DNA of 64,000 nt from Carboxylicivirga sediminis (GTDB taxonomy: Bacteria > Bacteroidota > Bacteroidia > Bacteroidales > Marinilabiliaceae), in NCBI RefSeq assembly GCF_018156225.1, contig NZ_JAGTAR010000006.1:62001-126000 (forward strand). Direction: 5' to 3'. Positions within the stretch are counted from its first letter, which is position 1; every line of letters begins with the position of its first letter. The notes beneath the pieces were generated by a model, which had not been told where the DNA came from, did no database searches, and saw nothing but the letters and a program-made list of their open reading frames with translations. Below are positions 52,374 through 64,000 of the stretch, piece by piece. Both the position numbers and the translations under genes were made by a program.

Positions 52374-53939
52374 ATGAAACTTAAGGCATTAAAACATACT
52401 ACGCTAGGGCTAATTGGTTTATTAATACCGTATATCTCTATTTTAGCTGCATGTGCCGACAGTATTGTTGGACTAAAAATTATAATTGTCTATACAGGTA
52501 TCATAGTGGCTTGCATCGGCTTATTAAGTTTTATATATAACAAAACAATCTATGTTGGGCTATTAATTATTTTTCAAACCATTTATAATGTCTCCGCATT
52601 TATTGATTTATCGTACTACCTGATTTTCAATACCAGATTGACAACGTCTGCTCTATACATAATGGGGGAATCAAACATTAATGAGTCATGGGAATTTCTC
52701 ACAATGTACTTAAAACCACAACTCATAGCTGTCCTTTTATTGTTTTTTATTGGGCTTATTTTAGGCACAATTATTACTATCAAGTATTTTAAAAGAATAA
52801 GATTATTGCTTAATAGTTTTTACACTTTCAAATATATAACGATAATAACTTCTTTTTTTGCTATCTGTGGCAGTGTATTATTAAGAAACAATTTTGCATT
52901 TTATGTTACCACAAATGGGATGTACATATTTATCCAAGAAAAGAGAATGTTAGAACGATTAGAAATTACCTCAACAGGAAACTACAAAGATGTTGTTCAC
53001 AAAAGCTCTAAGTATCAAGAAACCTATGTTGTTGTTATTGGAGAATCAACTACTCCTACACACATGGGGCTTTATGGATACTATAGGCAGACAAATCCCT
53101 TACTTAAAAACAAAATAAGCGAACTCAAAATTTATACAAACGTTAGATCTCCTCACGCTTATACTATTGGAAGCTTATCAAAAGCCTTAACATTAGGGGA
53201 CTATGACGATCCGGCTAAAATGTATAATAGCTCCCTCATTCAACTTTTTAATAGTGCCGGCTTTTATACATACTTTATATCCAACCAGGCCCCAATAGGC
53301 AAATATGAAACCACTGTAACACTAACTTCAAAAATTAGCAACAATAGCTTTTATACCAATATGGAAAGAGCGATAAATAAAGCTAGGCCTGATAGTGTAA
53401 TTTTTGAACCTTTAAAAATGGCATTAAAAGCACCCAATGATAAAAAATTCATTATGGTTCATCTAATGGGAACACATACAGCCTACTCAAAACGATATCC
53501 TGAAGAATTTAACAGGTTTACTACAACCCCCAAAACTCAATTCAACCATAAACTGGCACACAACACAATTAACGAATATGACAATGCTGTATTATACAAC
53601 GACTATATAATTAATCACATTATCGATCTAGTTAACGAAAGCAATTCTAAATCATTTGTTTTATATTTCTCGGATCATGGAGAAGATGTATATGAAACAA
53701 TAAATGAAGCCCGTCACGCAGAAAGTTCTGCAACTGACCCCATGTTTAAGGTTCCATTTATCATATGGCAATCGGAGAAATATAAAAGAACGATGACAGA
53801 TTTATGTATTAATGAAGAAAGAAAATACAACCTTGAAGATGTAATTTTCACCATTGCAGATTTATCAAATATACAATTTAATCGTTTTGATCCTCAAAAA
53901 AGCATTGTAAATAGTGCATTTAAAGAAATCGGCCAATAA
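52374..53939 (+). CDS. Phosphoethanolamine transferase (EptA/CptA type)
   Basis: 521 residues. About five membrane segments in residues 1-175, then a periplasmic sulfatase-fold domain. Motif VVVIGESTTPTHMGLYGY contains the Glu and candidate Thr nucleophile of the family, and SDHGEDVYE the metal ligands. The family adds phosphoethanolamine from phosphatidylethanolamine to lipid A or core sugars and can confer polymyxin resistance. AT-rich like its neighbours; it is 29 nt after the flippase. The exact acceptor is not determined. Confidence 0.88.
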   Translation: MKLKALKHTTLGLIGLLIPYISILAACADSIVGLKIIIVYTGIIVACIGLLSFIYNKTIYVGLLIIFQTIYNVSAFIDLSYYLIFNTRLTTSALYIMGESNINESWEFLTMYLKPQLIAVLLLFFIGLILGTIITIKYFKRIRLLLNSFYTFKYITIITSFFAICGSVLLRNNFAFYVTTNGMYIFIQEKRMLERLEITSTGNYKDVVHKSSKYQETYVVVIGESTTPTHMGLYGYYRQTNPLLKNKISELKIYTNVRSPHAYTIGSLSKALTLGDYDDPAKMYNSSLIQLFNSAGFYTYFISNQAPIGKYETTVTLTSKISNNSFYTNMERAINKARPDSVIFEPLKMALKAPNDKKFIMVHLMGTHTAYSKRYPEEFNRFTTTPKTQFNHKLAHNTINEYDNAVLYNDYIINHIIDLVNESNSKSFVLYFSDHGEDVYETINEARHAESSATDPMFKVPFIIWQSEKYKRTMTDLCINEERKYNLEDVIFTIADLSNIQFNRFDPQKSIVNSAFKEIGQ

Positions 53940-53996
53940 AAAATATGATGACTGATTTTATTCTTGAATCAATATAAAAGTTTCTAAAAACTATAT

Positions 53997-54932
53997 ATGA
54001 CAATCCCAATAGTAATTAGTTTTAACGACAATTTCACTACTCCCACTGGAGTTTGCCTTACTTCTCTTTGCTTAAATGCGAAACCGGAAACTAAATATGA
54101 AGTTCATGTCTTATACTCCAACCGCCGACTGAGTAAAGAAAATAAGAGTATTATCAAGAAACTAGAAGAGTCCTTTAGTAATATTTCAATTTCATTTATC
54201 AATGTCAAAACTGCCTTTGAAAACTCATATGAGATAAGAAATATAACCATTGAAGCATACTATCGACTTTTAATTCCCAACTATTTTAAAAGCCTGTCCA
54301 AAATCATCTATATCGATGTTGATACCATCATTAATAATGATCTTTCATCTCTTTTCAATAATGAACTTAATGACAAATCCTTAGCCGGTGTTCCTGAATT
54401 CACATACAAGAATGAACCTTTTCAAAGCAAGCACATTAAGTCATTATCACTTGACCCCAAAAACTATATTAATTCTGGGATATTAATATTCAACCTAAAT
54501 AAAATACGTTCTGAAATCGATAAGTACAACAACAATGTAAAAGAATTATCAAAATTGAACTTCTTATATCAAGATCAGGATATTCTTAATATACTATTCA
54601 AAGATGATATTCTTTATATTGAACACACCTATAACTATACCTATTCGAAACTTAAGGAGGGATTAGTTATTCCTGAACCTGTCATTATTCACTACACAAT
54701 GCAAAAACCATGGCACACCACCAGACCTTTTGGTGACGTTTGGTGGAATCATTACAAACGTTCATTATTTTTTGAACCAATTAGTTACACAAACTATCAA
54801 CTTAAAGCTTTTGATAGCATTGAAACACACATAAAGGTTGGTAAAACATTAAAGAGACTAGGTATATACCGCTTTCTTTTCTTACTAAGACTTTTTACAG
54901 GTTCAATCAAATCGATTTTCAATAAGCTGTGA
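53997..54932 (+). CDS. Glycosyltransferase family 8
   Basis: 311 residues. GT8 signatures: IYIDVDTIINNDLSSL with the DxD metal motif (DVD, about 103-105), YINSGILIFNLNKI and IIHYTMQKPWH (the H..x.KPW C-terminal motif). The GT8 family transfers galactose or glucose from UDP-sugars, often to LPS core. It is cytoplasmic, retaining, and belongs to the AT-rich glycan block. Confidence 0.93.
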   Translation: MTIPIVISFNDNFTTPTGVCLTSLCLNAKPETKYEVHVLYSNRRLSKENKSIIKKLEESFSNISISFINVKTAFENSYEIRNITIEAYYRLLIPNYFKSLSKIIYIDVDTIINNDLSSLFNNELNDKSLAGVPEFTYKNEPFQSKHIKSLSLDPKNYINSGILIFNLNKIRSEIDKYNNNVKELSKLNFLYQDQDILNILFKDDILYIEHTYNYTYSKLKEGLVIPEPVIIHYTMQKPWHTTRPFGDVWWNHYKRSLFFEPISYTNYQLKAFDSIETHIKVGKTLKRLGIYRFLFLLRLFTGSIKSIFNKL

Positions 54933-54998
54933 ACCAAAAGATTAATTAGAACTTAAGAAACACCTTATACGGATAAATTGTCACTTTATATTACTTCA

Positions 54999-55898
54999 AT
55001 GCCAGGCAGCTTTCAACATCATCCTCCATTAATTAAACTCATACTACTCTTTACAGCAGTATTATTCTTTGGCACTATCAACACCTATTTGATGAGTCTA
55101 CTGGCTAATCCCTGCTTCGGTGTTGACATTACTTCTATTGAGTCTATGCAGAACAACATCAGCTTTATGCAGCTTTTCCAGATTAGCCAAAGCATCAGCT
55201 TGTTTGTACTGCCATCGCTCCTAGCCTTCTATTTCTTTTATAAACCATTCAAAACGGGCATTACGGGTTACCATAAAATATCATGGTCCATCATCATATT
55301 TACAATTGCAATAATTGGTATTTCTCAGCCATTTATTTCTTTTAGCGGGTGGTTGAATCATCAGCTGGAGCTTCCTGACAACATGCAGCAGGTCCAAAAC
55401 TGGATGACCCAAAAGGAATACGAGGTTAAAGAGTTGACGATATCATTAATTCGATACGATAACTGGCTGCAAGTGTCGATAACTATCTTAATGATGAGTA
55501 TTCTCCCGGCCATTGGCGAAGAGTGGTTATTTAGGGGCTTGCTTCAACGCGAGCTGACAGCACTATTTAAGAATAAACATGTGGCTATTATTGTCACAGC
55601 TATACTTTTTAGTGCTATTCACATGCAATTTTTTACGTTCCTGCCACGTTTCTTTTTAGGCATTATCCTGGGCTATCTTTTTGTTTTGTCGGGCCATTTG
55701 TGGCTGCCGGTAATAGGACATTTTGTCAATAACTTTATGGCAATAGCTGCTACATATTATTTATTGCAGAACGGCAATAAAGAGCCTTTAGATATACCCT
55801 TTGATAATCCGTTTGGGGCGGGAGTGGTTGTTAGCTTTTCAGCTATTATTTTTCTGCTTTACCTGATAAGGATAAGAAGCAAAGCCATTAATGGTTAA
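54999..55898 (+). CDS. CPBP-family intramembrane metalloprotease
   Basis: 299 residues from the ATG at 54999 (a TTG at 54978 is in frame but not needed). About eight membrane segments. Family motifs: GEEWLFRGLLQREL (Glu-Glu-x3-Arg), FSAIHMQFFTFLPRFFLG (FxxxH) and GHFVNNFMA (HxxxN/D). These are all the predicted catalytic residues of the Abi/CPBP (Rce1-like) group. Targets in bacteria are mostly unknown; bacteriocin immunity and protein maturation are known examples. Confidence 0.9.
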   Translation: MPGSFQHHPPLIKLILLFTAVLFFGTINTYLMSLLANPCFGVDITSIESMQNNISFMQLFQISQSISLFVLPSLLAFYFFYKPFKTGITGYHKISWSIIIFTIAIIGISQPFISFSGWLNHQLELPDNMQQVQNWMTQKEYEVKELTISLIRYDNWLQVSITILMMSILPAIGEEWLFRGLLQRELTALFKNKHVAIIVTAILFSAIHMQFFTFLPRFFLGIILGYLFVLSGHLWLPVIGHFVNNFMAIAATYYLLQNGNKEPLDIPFDNPFGAGVVVSFSAIIFLLYLIRIRSKAING

Positions 55899-55901
55899 TG
55901 C

Positions 55902-56603
55902 CTATTCCAATGGCTCCTTTTCATGCTTGCGTAGCAGATAAACAATACCATAATTGGCACATTTCATACGCTTCTCATCTCCTTCCAGCGTATCAAAATA
56001 GTCTTCTATCTCGTTCCATATATGAAGGACGATACGGTCGGCGGCATTGCGCAGCTCAATGACTTTATCATGCATCTTTTGGGTGGTTACCAACAGGTTT
56101 TTATGATTATTATAATATTCAACAAACTTCTCATATTTAATCTTCACCATGGCAATGGAAGGGTTGTAAATACGAGAACCACCAGTCATGCCGCGCTTCT
56201 CCTCTCCTTCAATAACACTTTTACCCACTTGCAACAGTTGCTGTTCTGTTCCCAACTCAGGCACCGCCTTCTCCTCAATGTCAAACCCATATAATTTACG
56301 AACCTCTGGCTTAATCTCCCCCCTGATAATGCAAAAATTAAGCACCTGGATAAAATGAGAAACATACAAGCGGGTAATCTTAAACTGATCGCCTAACAGT
56401 TTTCCATATTTGGCCTGTCTGTCTTTACTAAAATTGTATTGCGAGATAGCCTGCTCGTATTGAGGCAAGAATGATTGCAGCTCAAGAAACAACTTTTGGC
56501 TATAAGCTAAATCAAAGGGACTCAATTGTATACCCTTCTGCAAGGCAGCTTTTAAGGCCCGCAAACGAGCCTGATCTGTATTGGGAAGGCGACGATATGG
56601 CAT
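55902..56603 (-). CDS. Conserved helical protein of unknown function
   Basis: 233 residues, no signal peptide or membrane segment. All helix-rich, basic N-terminus (MPYRRLPNTDQARLRAL), two long helices (KAALQKGIQLSPFDLAYSQKLF and FVEYYNNHKNLLVTTQKMHDKVIELRNAAD, shown shortened) and the motif GGSRIYNPSIAM in the middle. I recall similar proteins as conserved hypotheticals of Bacteroidetes, but have no function to assign. It is convergent with the protease gene, with only 3 nt between the stop codons. Confidence 0.65.
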   Translation of the reverse strand: MPYRRLPNTDQARLRALKAALQKGIQLSPFDLAYSQKLFLELQSFLPQYEQAISQYNFSKDRQAKYGKLLGDQFKITRLYVSHFIQVLNFCIIRGEIKPEVRKLYGFDIEEKAVPELGTEQQLLQVGKSVIEGEEKRGMTGGSRIYNPSIAMVKIKYEKFVEYYNNHKNLLVTTQKMHDKVIELRNAADRIVLHIWNEIEDYFDTLEGDEKRMKCANYGIVYLLRKHEKEPLE

Positions 56604-56818
56604 GTTGTTTTCAGTTAAAAGAGACCTGTTCGCATCTAAAAGTAGAAAAAATAACTTCTATTAACAAATATCTACCAGTCAATGACTTTTATTATTCATC
56701 TTTTTTGCTTCATTCATTTCATCATCTAAACTCATCTGTTTATCAGGATGAAATAACCATTCATAAAAACGATAAGTTTCGTTAAAGGTTACAATTTTTT
56801 AAAATTTAGCACTATAAA

Positions 56819-56850
56819 CGAAAAAGAGCCGTCCTTTTCAGAACAGCTCT
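56819..56850 (-). terminator. Terminator of the sdh operon
   Basis: On the minus strand, arms AGAGC (56825-56829) and GCTCT (56846-56850) with further pairing inside, followed by a run of five T residues on the minus strand. The gap 56604-56818 shows no gene. Confidence 0.75.
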
Positions 56851-56874
56851 ATTAATATCTCTAACGACTATGTA

Positions 56875-57630
56875 TTAGTCTTGCAATTTTGCTTTAAGGA
56901 ACTCACGGTTCAAGCGGGCGATGTTAGAAATGGAAACACCTTTAGGACATTCCACTTCACAAGCACCAGTGTTGGTACAGTTACCGAATCCCAACTCATC
57001 CATTTTAGCTACCATGTTTTTAGCGCGACGTGCAGCCTCAACTTTACCTTGCGGCAACAAAGCCAGGTGACTTACTTTTGCCGAAACGAATAGCATAGCT
57101 GAACCGTTTTTACAAGTTGCCACACAAGCACCACATCCAATACAAGAAGCAGCATCCATGGCCTCATCAGCATCAACCTTAGGAATTGGAATAGCGTTAG
57201 CGTCTGGTACACCACCTGTACTTACTGATGTATACCCACCCGCTGCAATAATCGTATCAAAAGCATTGCGGTTCACAATCAAATCTTTGATGACTGGGAA
57301 ACCAGCTGAACGCCATGGCTCAATGGTAATTGTTTCACCGTCTTTGAACTTACGCATGTGTAACTGACAAGTAGTTACATCATCGTCTGGTCCGTGCGGA
57401 CGTCCATTGATGTACAACGAACACATACCGCAGATACCTTCGCGACAGTCATGATCAAATGCAACAGGCTCATTACCATCGTTGATCAACTGCTCATTCA
57501 AGATGTCCATCATCTCAAGGAATGAGCTATCAGTAGATACTTTCTCTAATTTGTAGGTTTCAAAACGACCTTTCTCTTTAGGCCCGTTCTGACGCCAAAC
57601 CTTTAGAGTCAAACTTATATTATTTTCCAT
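56875..57630 (-). CDS. sdhB: Succinate dehydrogenase/fumarate reductase iron-sulfur subunit
   Basis: 251 residues. N-terminal 2Fe-2S cysteines in [15 protein letters not shown], then a 4Fe-4S cluster in [14 protein letters not shown] and a third cluster set with [16 protein letters not shown]. It passes electrons between the flavoprotein and the membrane quinone. Last gene of the minus-strand cluster in the order C-A-B, the arrangement of Bacteroidetes complex II. It can run in either direction; the sequence does not decide fumarate reductase or succinate dehydrogenase. Confidence 0.95.
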   Translation of the reverse strand: MENNISLTLKVWRQNGPKEKGRFETYKLEKVSTDSSFLEMMDILNEQLINDGNEPVAFDHDCREGICGMCSLYINGRPHGPDDDVTTCQLHMRKFKDGETITIEPWRSAGFPVIKDLIVNRNAFDTIIAAGGYTSVSTGGVPDANAIPIPKVDADEAMDAASCIGCGACVATCKNGSAMLFVSAKVSHLALLPQGKVEAARRAKNMVAKMDELGFGNCTNTGACEVECPKGVSISNIARLNREFLKAKLQD

Positions 57631-57669
57631 TTTTCTCTGTTTAACTTATGAACAATAATGACCTAGAGA

Positions 57670-59607
57670 TTATTTGTAGTTACGCTGAGCAACTTTTACA
57701 ACTTCAAAAGTCAATTCTTCTTTATGCATTACAGGTGCTTTATCTTCACCCTGGTACTCCCAACATCCTGCGTAGGTAAACTTATCGTCCTGACGTTGTG
57801 CTTCACCTTCTTCAGTCTGGTACTCTTCGCGGAAGTGACCACCACAAGATTCTTCACGGTGTAATGCATCACGAGCCATCAAATCACCAATCTCGATGAA
57901 ATCAGCTAAACGAGAAGCTTTCTCTAACTCTACATTCATACCTTCTCCTGAACCAGGAATACGCACATTGCTGTAGAATTCTTTCTTGATAGCAGCAATC
58001 TTTTCGATAGCCTGCTCCAAACCTTCTTTATTACGAGCCATACCAACGAAATCCCACATCACTAAACCAAGTTCTTTGTGGATGCTGTCAACCGAACGGT
58101 TTCCTTTGATAGCTAATAACTTCTCGAATTTAGCTTTTGCTTCATTTTCAGCGTCAACGAATTCTTTCTCATCACCAGTCATACGTGGTGTGGAAATATC
58201 ATCAGCCAAATAGTTCTGAATAGTATATGGTAACACGAAGTATCCATCAGCAAGTCCCTGCATCAGAGCAGAAGCTCCTAAACGGTTTGCACCGTGATCA
58301 GAGAAGTTTGCTTCACCAGCAGCAAATAAACCAGGAACAGTTGTTTGTAATTCGTAATCAACCCAAATACCACCCATTGTATAGTGAATAGCTGGGTAAA
58401 TCATCATTGGTGTCTCGTATGGATTGTCATCAACAATCTTTTCGTACATCTGGAATAAGTTTCCGTAACGTGCACGAATCGCATCTTCACCTAAACGCTC
58501 AATAGCTGATTTAAAGTCAAGGTAAACAGCCAAACCAGTAGCTCCTACACCAAAACCAGCATCACAACGCTCCTTAGCAGCACGTGAAGCCACGTCACGA
58601 GGTACCAGGTTACCAAATGCAGGGTAACGACGTTCTAAATAGTAATCGCGATCTTCCTCAGCAATTTGTGTTGGTTTTAATTTACCCGTACGAATCGCTT
58701 CAGCATCTTCTTTCTTTTTAGGTACCCAGATACGGCCATCGTTACGTAACGACTCCGACATAAGCGTTAATTTTGACTGAAACTCACCGTGTACAGGAAT
58801 ACAAGTTGGGTGAATCTGAGCAAAACATGGGTTAGCAAAAGCAGCACCTTTCTGGTAAGCTTTGATAGCTGCAGAACCGTTTGAACCCATCGCGTTAGTT
58901 GACAAGAAGAAGGTATTTCCGTAACCACCAGTGGCCAACACCACAGCATGTCCGAAATGACGCTGGAATTCACCGGTTACCAGGTCACGGGCAATTACCC
59001 CGCGCGCTTTTCCATCAACCATTACGATGTCAACAATCTCGGTACGAGTATATAAATCAACTGTACCAGCATTTACCTGACGCATCAACGCCTGGTAAGC
59101 ACCAATTAACAATTGCTGACCAGTCTGACCTTTAGCGTAGAAAGTACGGCTTACCTGAGCACCACCGAATGAACGGTTGTCCAACAAACCACCATACTCA
59201 CGCGCAAAAGGTACACCTTGAGCCACACACTGGTCGATGATGTCGTTACTTACTTCAGCCAAACGGTGTACGTTAGCCTCACGAGCACGGTAGTCACCAC
59301 CTTTTACTGTATCGTAAAACAAACGGTGTACAGAGTCACCATCGTTAGGATAGTTTTTAGCCGCATTGATACCTCCCTGTGCAGCGATTGAGTGAGCACG
59401 ACGAGGTGAATCCTGAATGGTGAAGTTTTTTACATTGAAACCCATCTCACCAAATGAAGCAGCGGCCGAAGCACCTGCCAATCCGGTTCCAACAACAATA
59501 ATATCTAATTTACGCTTGTTAGCGGGGTTAACCAGCTTCTGGTTAGCTTTATAATTAGACCACTTTTTGGCCATTTCGCCTTGTGGTATCTTAGAATCTA
59601 ATTTCAT
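57670..59607 (-). CDS. sdhA: Succinate dehydrogenase/fumarate reductase flavoprotein subunit
   Basis: 645 residues from the ATG at 59607 ([12 protein letters not shown]); upstream in-frame codons to 59718 belong to the adjacent cytochrome gene. FAD-binding [16 protein letters not shown] near residue 35, [15 protein letters not shown] (covalent FAD His), [34 protein letters not shown] and [16 protein letters not shown]-type C-terminal segment. It oxidises succinate or reduces fumarate. Its start lies 23 nt past the cytochrome gene stop, and 39 nt separate it from the iron-sulfur gene. Confidence 0.96.
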   Translation of the reverse strand: MKLDSKIPQGEMAKKWSNYKANQKLVNPANKRKLDIIVVGTGLAGASAAASFGEMGFNVKNFTIQDSPRRAHSIAAQGGINAAKNYPNDGDSVHRLFYDTVKGGDYRAREANVHRLAEVSNDIIDQCVAQGVPFAREYGGLLDNRSFGGAQVSRTFYAKGQTGQQLLIGAYQALMRQVNAGTVDLYTRTEIVDIVMVDGKARGVIARDLVTGEFQRHFGHAVVLATGGYGNTFFLSTNAMGSNGSAAIKAYQKGAAFANPCFAQIHPTCIPVHGEFQSKLTLMSESLRNDGRIWVPKKKEDAEAIRTGKLKPTQIAEEDRDYYLERRYPAFGNLVPRDVASRAAKERCDAGFGVGATGLAVYLDFKSAIERLGEDAIRARYGNLFQMYEKIVDDNPYETPMMIYPAIHYTMGGIWVDYELQTTVPGLFAAGEANFSDHGANRLGASALMQGLADGYFVLPYTIQNYLADDISTPRMTGDEKEFVDAENEAKAKFEKLLAIKGNRSVDSIHKELGLVMWDFVGMARNKEGLEQAIEKIAAIKKEFYSNVRIPGSGEGMNVELEKASRLADFIEIGDLMARDALHREESCGGHFREEYQTEEGEAQRQDDKFTYAGCWEYQGEDKAPVMHKEELTFEVVKVAQRNYK

Positions 59608-59630
59608 ATCTATGATGTATTTAGATTTGA

Positions 59631-60311
59631 CTATTGATAAAATGCAAATTGAAGGATGGCAATAGCTGCAAAGCCAAGACCAACAATCCATGCGAATGCA
59701 ATACCGGCAACAGTCCAACGGCTACGCCAGATGTTATTGCTCAATCCAAGAGTTTGGAAAGCCGACCAGAAACCATGAGTCAGGTGAATGGTAAGACCAA
59801 GAGCTCCGATAACATACAAAATCACTCTCCATGACTCAGCAAAAGCAGCGTTTACCAATGCATAAGTATTGTGCATTTCAACACCGTCGATTGTAATAGA
59901 TTCCGCAGCATGAGTAATTTGTAATGGCACCCAATAGTCAATTAAATGCACCACTAAAAATGCTGAAACAGTTAAGCCTAAAACAAACATGTTTTTTGAA
60001 GCCCACATAACATCTTTGGTATTGTTACCTGATGCGTATTTAGCCGAACCACGTGCCTTATTGTTTTGCGCAGTTAAAATGGCAGCATAAATAATATGCA
60101 CAATGAAACCTGCAAACAAGACTGGCTGTAGACCATATTTAATTAATGGCAAAGCCATAAAATTGGCAGCCACATTAAACATCTGCCCGCCATCAGGCAC
60201 CAGCAGCAATAAGTTTATGGAAAGGTGAATGATTAAGAACACCACCAAAAAAAGCCCTGACAAACTCATCAGTAACTTTCTTCCAATTGAGGAACCAAAA
60301 ATAGTACTCAT
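59631..60311 (-). CDS. sdhC: Succinate dehydrogenase cytochrome b subunit
   Basis: 226 residues, five membrane segments, the length of the di-heme B-type of Wolinella and Bacteroidetes. Starts [20 protein letters not shown] with a conserved His in [10 protein letters not shown]; further His residues in [16 protein letters not shown] and LTHGFWSAF are the likely heme ligands. It anchors complex II and exchanges electrons with menaquinone. First gene of the operon, under a well-formed promoter. Confidence 0.94.
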   Translation of the reverse strand: MSTIFGSSIGRKLLMSLSGLFLVVFLIIHLSINLLLLVPDGGQMFNVAANFMALPLIKYGLQPVLFAGFIVHIIYAAILTAQNNKARGSAKYASGNNTKDVMWASKNMFVLGLTVSAFLVVHLIDYWVPLQITHAAESITIDGVEMHNTYALVNAAFAESWRVILYVIGALGLTIHLTHGFWSAFQTLGLSNNIWRSRWTVAGIAFAWIVGLGFAAIAILQFAFYQ

Positions 60312-60366
60312 AGGAATCCCTTTTAAATTTATTTAATTGTTAAAACTAATTTGATATTAAAGGCTG

Positions 60367-60398
60367 CAAATGTATGTCTGAAACCCCCTCTGGACAAA
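60367..60398 (-). promoter_or_regulatory. Promoter of the sdh operon
   Basis: On the minus strand TTTG (60395-60398), a 20-nt spacer and TACATTTG (60367-60374), a perfect TAnnTTTG match about 56 nt before sdhC. Confidence 0.75.
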
Positions 60399-60670
60399 TA
60401 AAATTAAAGAATTAATTCTATATTTATATCAATTCTAATTAACCATCCATTATTACATTGAATTTTATAATCTTTTTAACATTTGTTATTACAAATTAAT
60501 CAAAAACTTCTCAGACTATATCATCTTTATTTCTTTTATGTTTTTATGACTTTCCAGCTTGCTTATTGCTATGGGGCCACCAATTTACTTTAAATTTAGG
60601 CTTATATCAAAAAAAACACCTGTAATTGAATTAAAGAATTTGTTCGTTAAAGCTTGACAACCAGCGCTTT

Positions 60671-60700
60671 TTTGATTTCATGTAAAGTTTTCTATTTTTG
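60671..60700 (+). promoter_or_regulatory. Promoter of frr
   Basis: TTTG at 60671-60674, 18-nt spacer, TATTTTTG at 60693-60700, about 40 nt before the ATG. The remaining part of the divergent spacer (60399-60670) shows no other feature. Confidence 0.7.
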
Positions 60701-60739
60701 TGTAAAAGAACAGGTTAAACGCAATCATTTATTCTGACC

Positions 60740-61303
60740 ATGCAAGACGAAATAGATTTAATATTAGACGATGCCAAAGAAAGGATGGCCAAAGCAATTG
60801 AACACCTTGATAACGAATTAGGTAAAATACGCGCAGGTAAAGCAAATCCAAAAATGCTTGAAGGTGTAATGGTAGACTACTACGGCAGCATGACACCACT
60901 TAGCCAGGTGGCTAATCTGAGCACACCTGATCCGAGAACAATTGCCATACAGCCTTGGGAGAAACAGCTAATAGGTGAGATTGAGAAAGCAATTATGGCT
61001 GCCAACCTTGGACTTAATCCAGATAACAACGGTGATATTATTCGTATTAATATTCCGCCATTAACTGAGGAAAGACGTAAAGATTTGGTTAAGCAGGCTA
61101 AATCGGAATGTGAAGATACAAAGGTAAGCTTTCGCTCTACCCGCAGAGATTGCAATGAAGAATTGAAGAAGATGAAGAAAAACGGTCTATCGGAAGACCT
61201 TGAGAAAGATGCTGAAGCGGAAGTACAAAAAATCACTGATGAATTCACGAAAAAAGTGGATGCCATGTTTGAGGTCAAAGAAAAAGACATCATGACCGTG
61301 TAA
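60740..61303 (+). CDS. frr: Ribosome recycling factor
   Basis: 187 residues, the normal size. Opening ERMAKAIEHLDNELGKIRAGKANPKML, middle YYGSMTPLSQVANLSTPDPRTIAIQPW and the C-terminal EERRKDLVKQAKSECED and NEELKKMKKNGLSEDLEKD helices all match. Works with EF-G to split the post-termination ribosome. It stands alone here rather than following pyrH, as it does in some genomes. A strong terminator follows. Confidence 0.97.
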   Translation: MQDEIDLILDDAKERMAKAIEHLDNELGKIRAGKANPKMLEGVMVDYYGSMTPLSQVANLSTPDPRTIAIQPWEKQLIGEIEKAIMAANLGLNPDNNGDIIRINIPPLTEERRKDLVKQAKSECEDTKVSFRSTRRDCNEELKKMKKNGLSEDLEKDAEAEVQKITDEFTKKVDAMFEVKEKDIMTV

Positions 61304-61370
61304 TGCCTATGAATGCTTTAAGCAAAAAAGAAATACCGTTTCGCGAAAAGAGACGGTAGATAAATAAAAC

Positions 61371-61409
61371 AAGAGGCTGTCCATTTTACTTTTGGACAGC
61401 CTCTTTTTC
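61371..61409 (+). terminator. Terminator of frr
   Basis: Perfect 12-pair stem AAGAGGCTGTCC (61371-61382)/GGACAGCCTCTT (61394-61405) and a following T run. A second small hairpin (about 61334-61358) precedes it. Confidence 0.85.
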
Positions 61410-61517
61410 TATGTATTTTCCCTGCTCTTCAGTTGCTATAAAACATCTGTCATCCTTTGAAAAAAGTCAACTGATAGTCTGAAACTTCCATCCTGGCAAG
61501 CTCAATAATGAGCTGTG

Positions 61518-64000
<2,483 letters not shown>

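Noticed and set aside
58899-59135. Frames inside sdhA on the opposite strand
   Set aside because: These are shadows of the strongly conserved flavoprotein gene.

Overview
The window looks like chromosomal DNA of a polysaccharide-degrading member of the Bacteroidota, probably near the order Marinilabiliales (the order is an inference; no rRNA gene is present). Evidence: many promoters of the form TTTG - about 19 nt - TAnnTTTG, weak Shine-Dalgarno sequences, a GntR-controlled xylose operon of Bacteroidetes type, FadL-like and Wzi-like outer-membrane barrels, a three-subunit succinate:quinone oxidoreductase in CAB order, and secreted glycoside hydrolases.

Layout. 1-6000: an ABC-type export system (FtsX-like permease, cut by the left edge, plus HlyD/MacA-like adaptor) divergent from a sigma54-type response regulator and its histidine kinase, with a repeat-rich spacer between. 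6000-7760: tRNA-Trp, a GIY-YIG nuclease gene framed by an 18-bp repeat of the tRNA 3' end, tRNA-Ser(GGA), and a 42-bp tandem repeat. 7761-15600: a complete xylose module (GntR/LacI-like regulator, xylulokinase, GH3 glycosidase lipoprotein, xylose isomerase, sugar/H+ symporter). 16573-26183: a six-gene minus-strand cluster headed by an IclR regulator and made of exported beta-propeller/cytochrome c proteins, a Rid-family protein, a Tat-exported lyxose-isomerase-like cupin and a 1340-residue multidomain protein related to hydrazine synthase alpha. I do not recognise this set as a described pathway, and it is the best candidate for something new.

26484-50908: mostly housekeeping and envelope genes: CoA-binding protein, Wzi-like barrel, nucleotide-sugar dehydrogenase, a small secreted duplicated-domain protein with a phased repeat upstream, FadL-like porin, HD hydrolase, PBP1A, mannose-1-phosphate guanylyltransferase, MlaEF lipid ABC transporter, S41 protease, two purine nucleoside phosphorylases, riboflavin synthase, OsmC, an epimerase, a methyltransferase, LpxK, SppA, FolK and Upp. 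51088-54932: an AT-rich surface-glycan block (flippase, phosphoethanolamine transferase, GT8). 54999-64000: CPBP protease, a helical unknown, sdhCAB, frr and the C-terminal part of a GH2 beta-galactosidase that runs off the right edge.

The xylose and GH2/GH3 genes describe hemicellulose or galactoside use. LpxK, the flippase, the PEtN transferase, GT8, ManC and the UDP-sugar dehydrogenase describe outer-membrane glycan construction, and Mla/FadL describe lipid traffic. Convergent gene pairs are commonly separated by short perfect hairpins whose A/T flanks suit the minus-strand gene. All identifications are by eye from translated sequence; no database search was possible.
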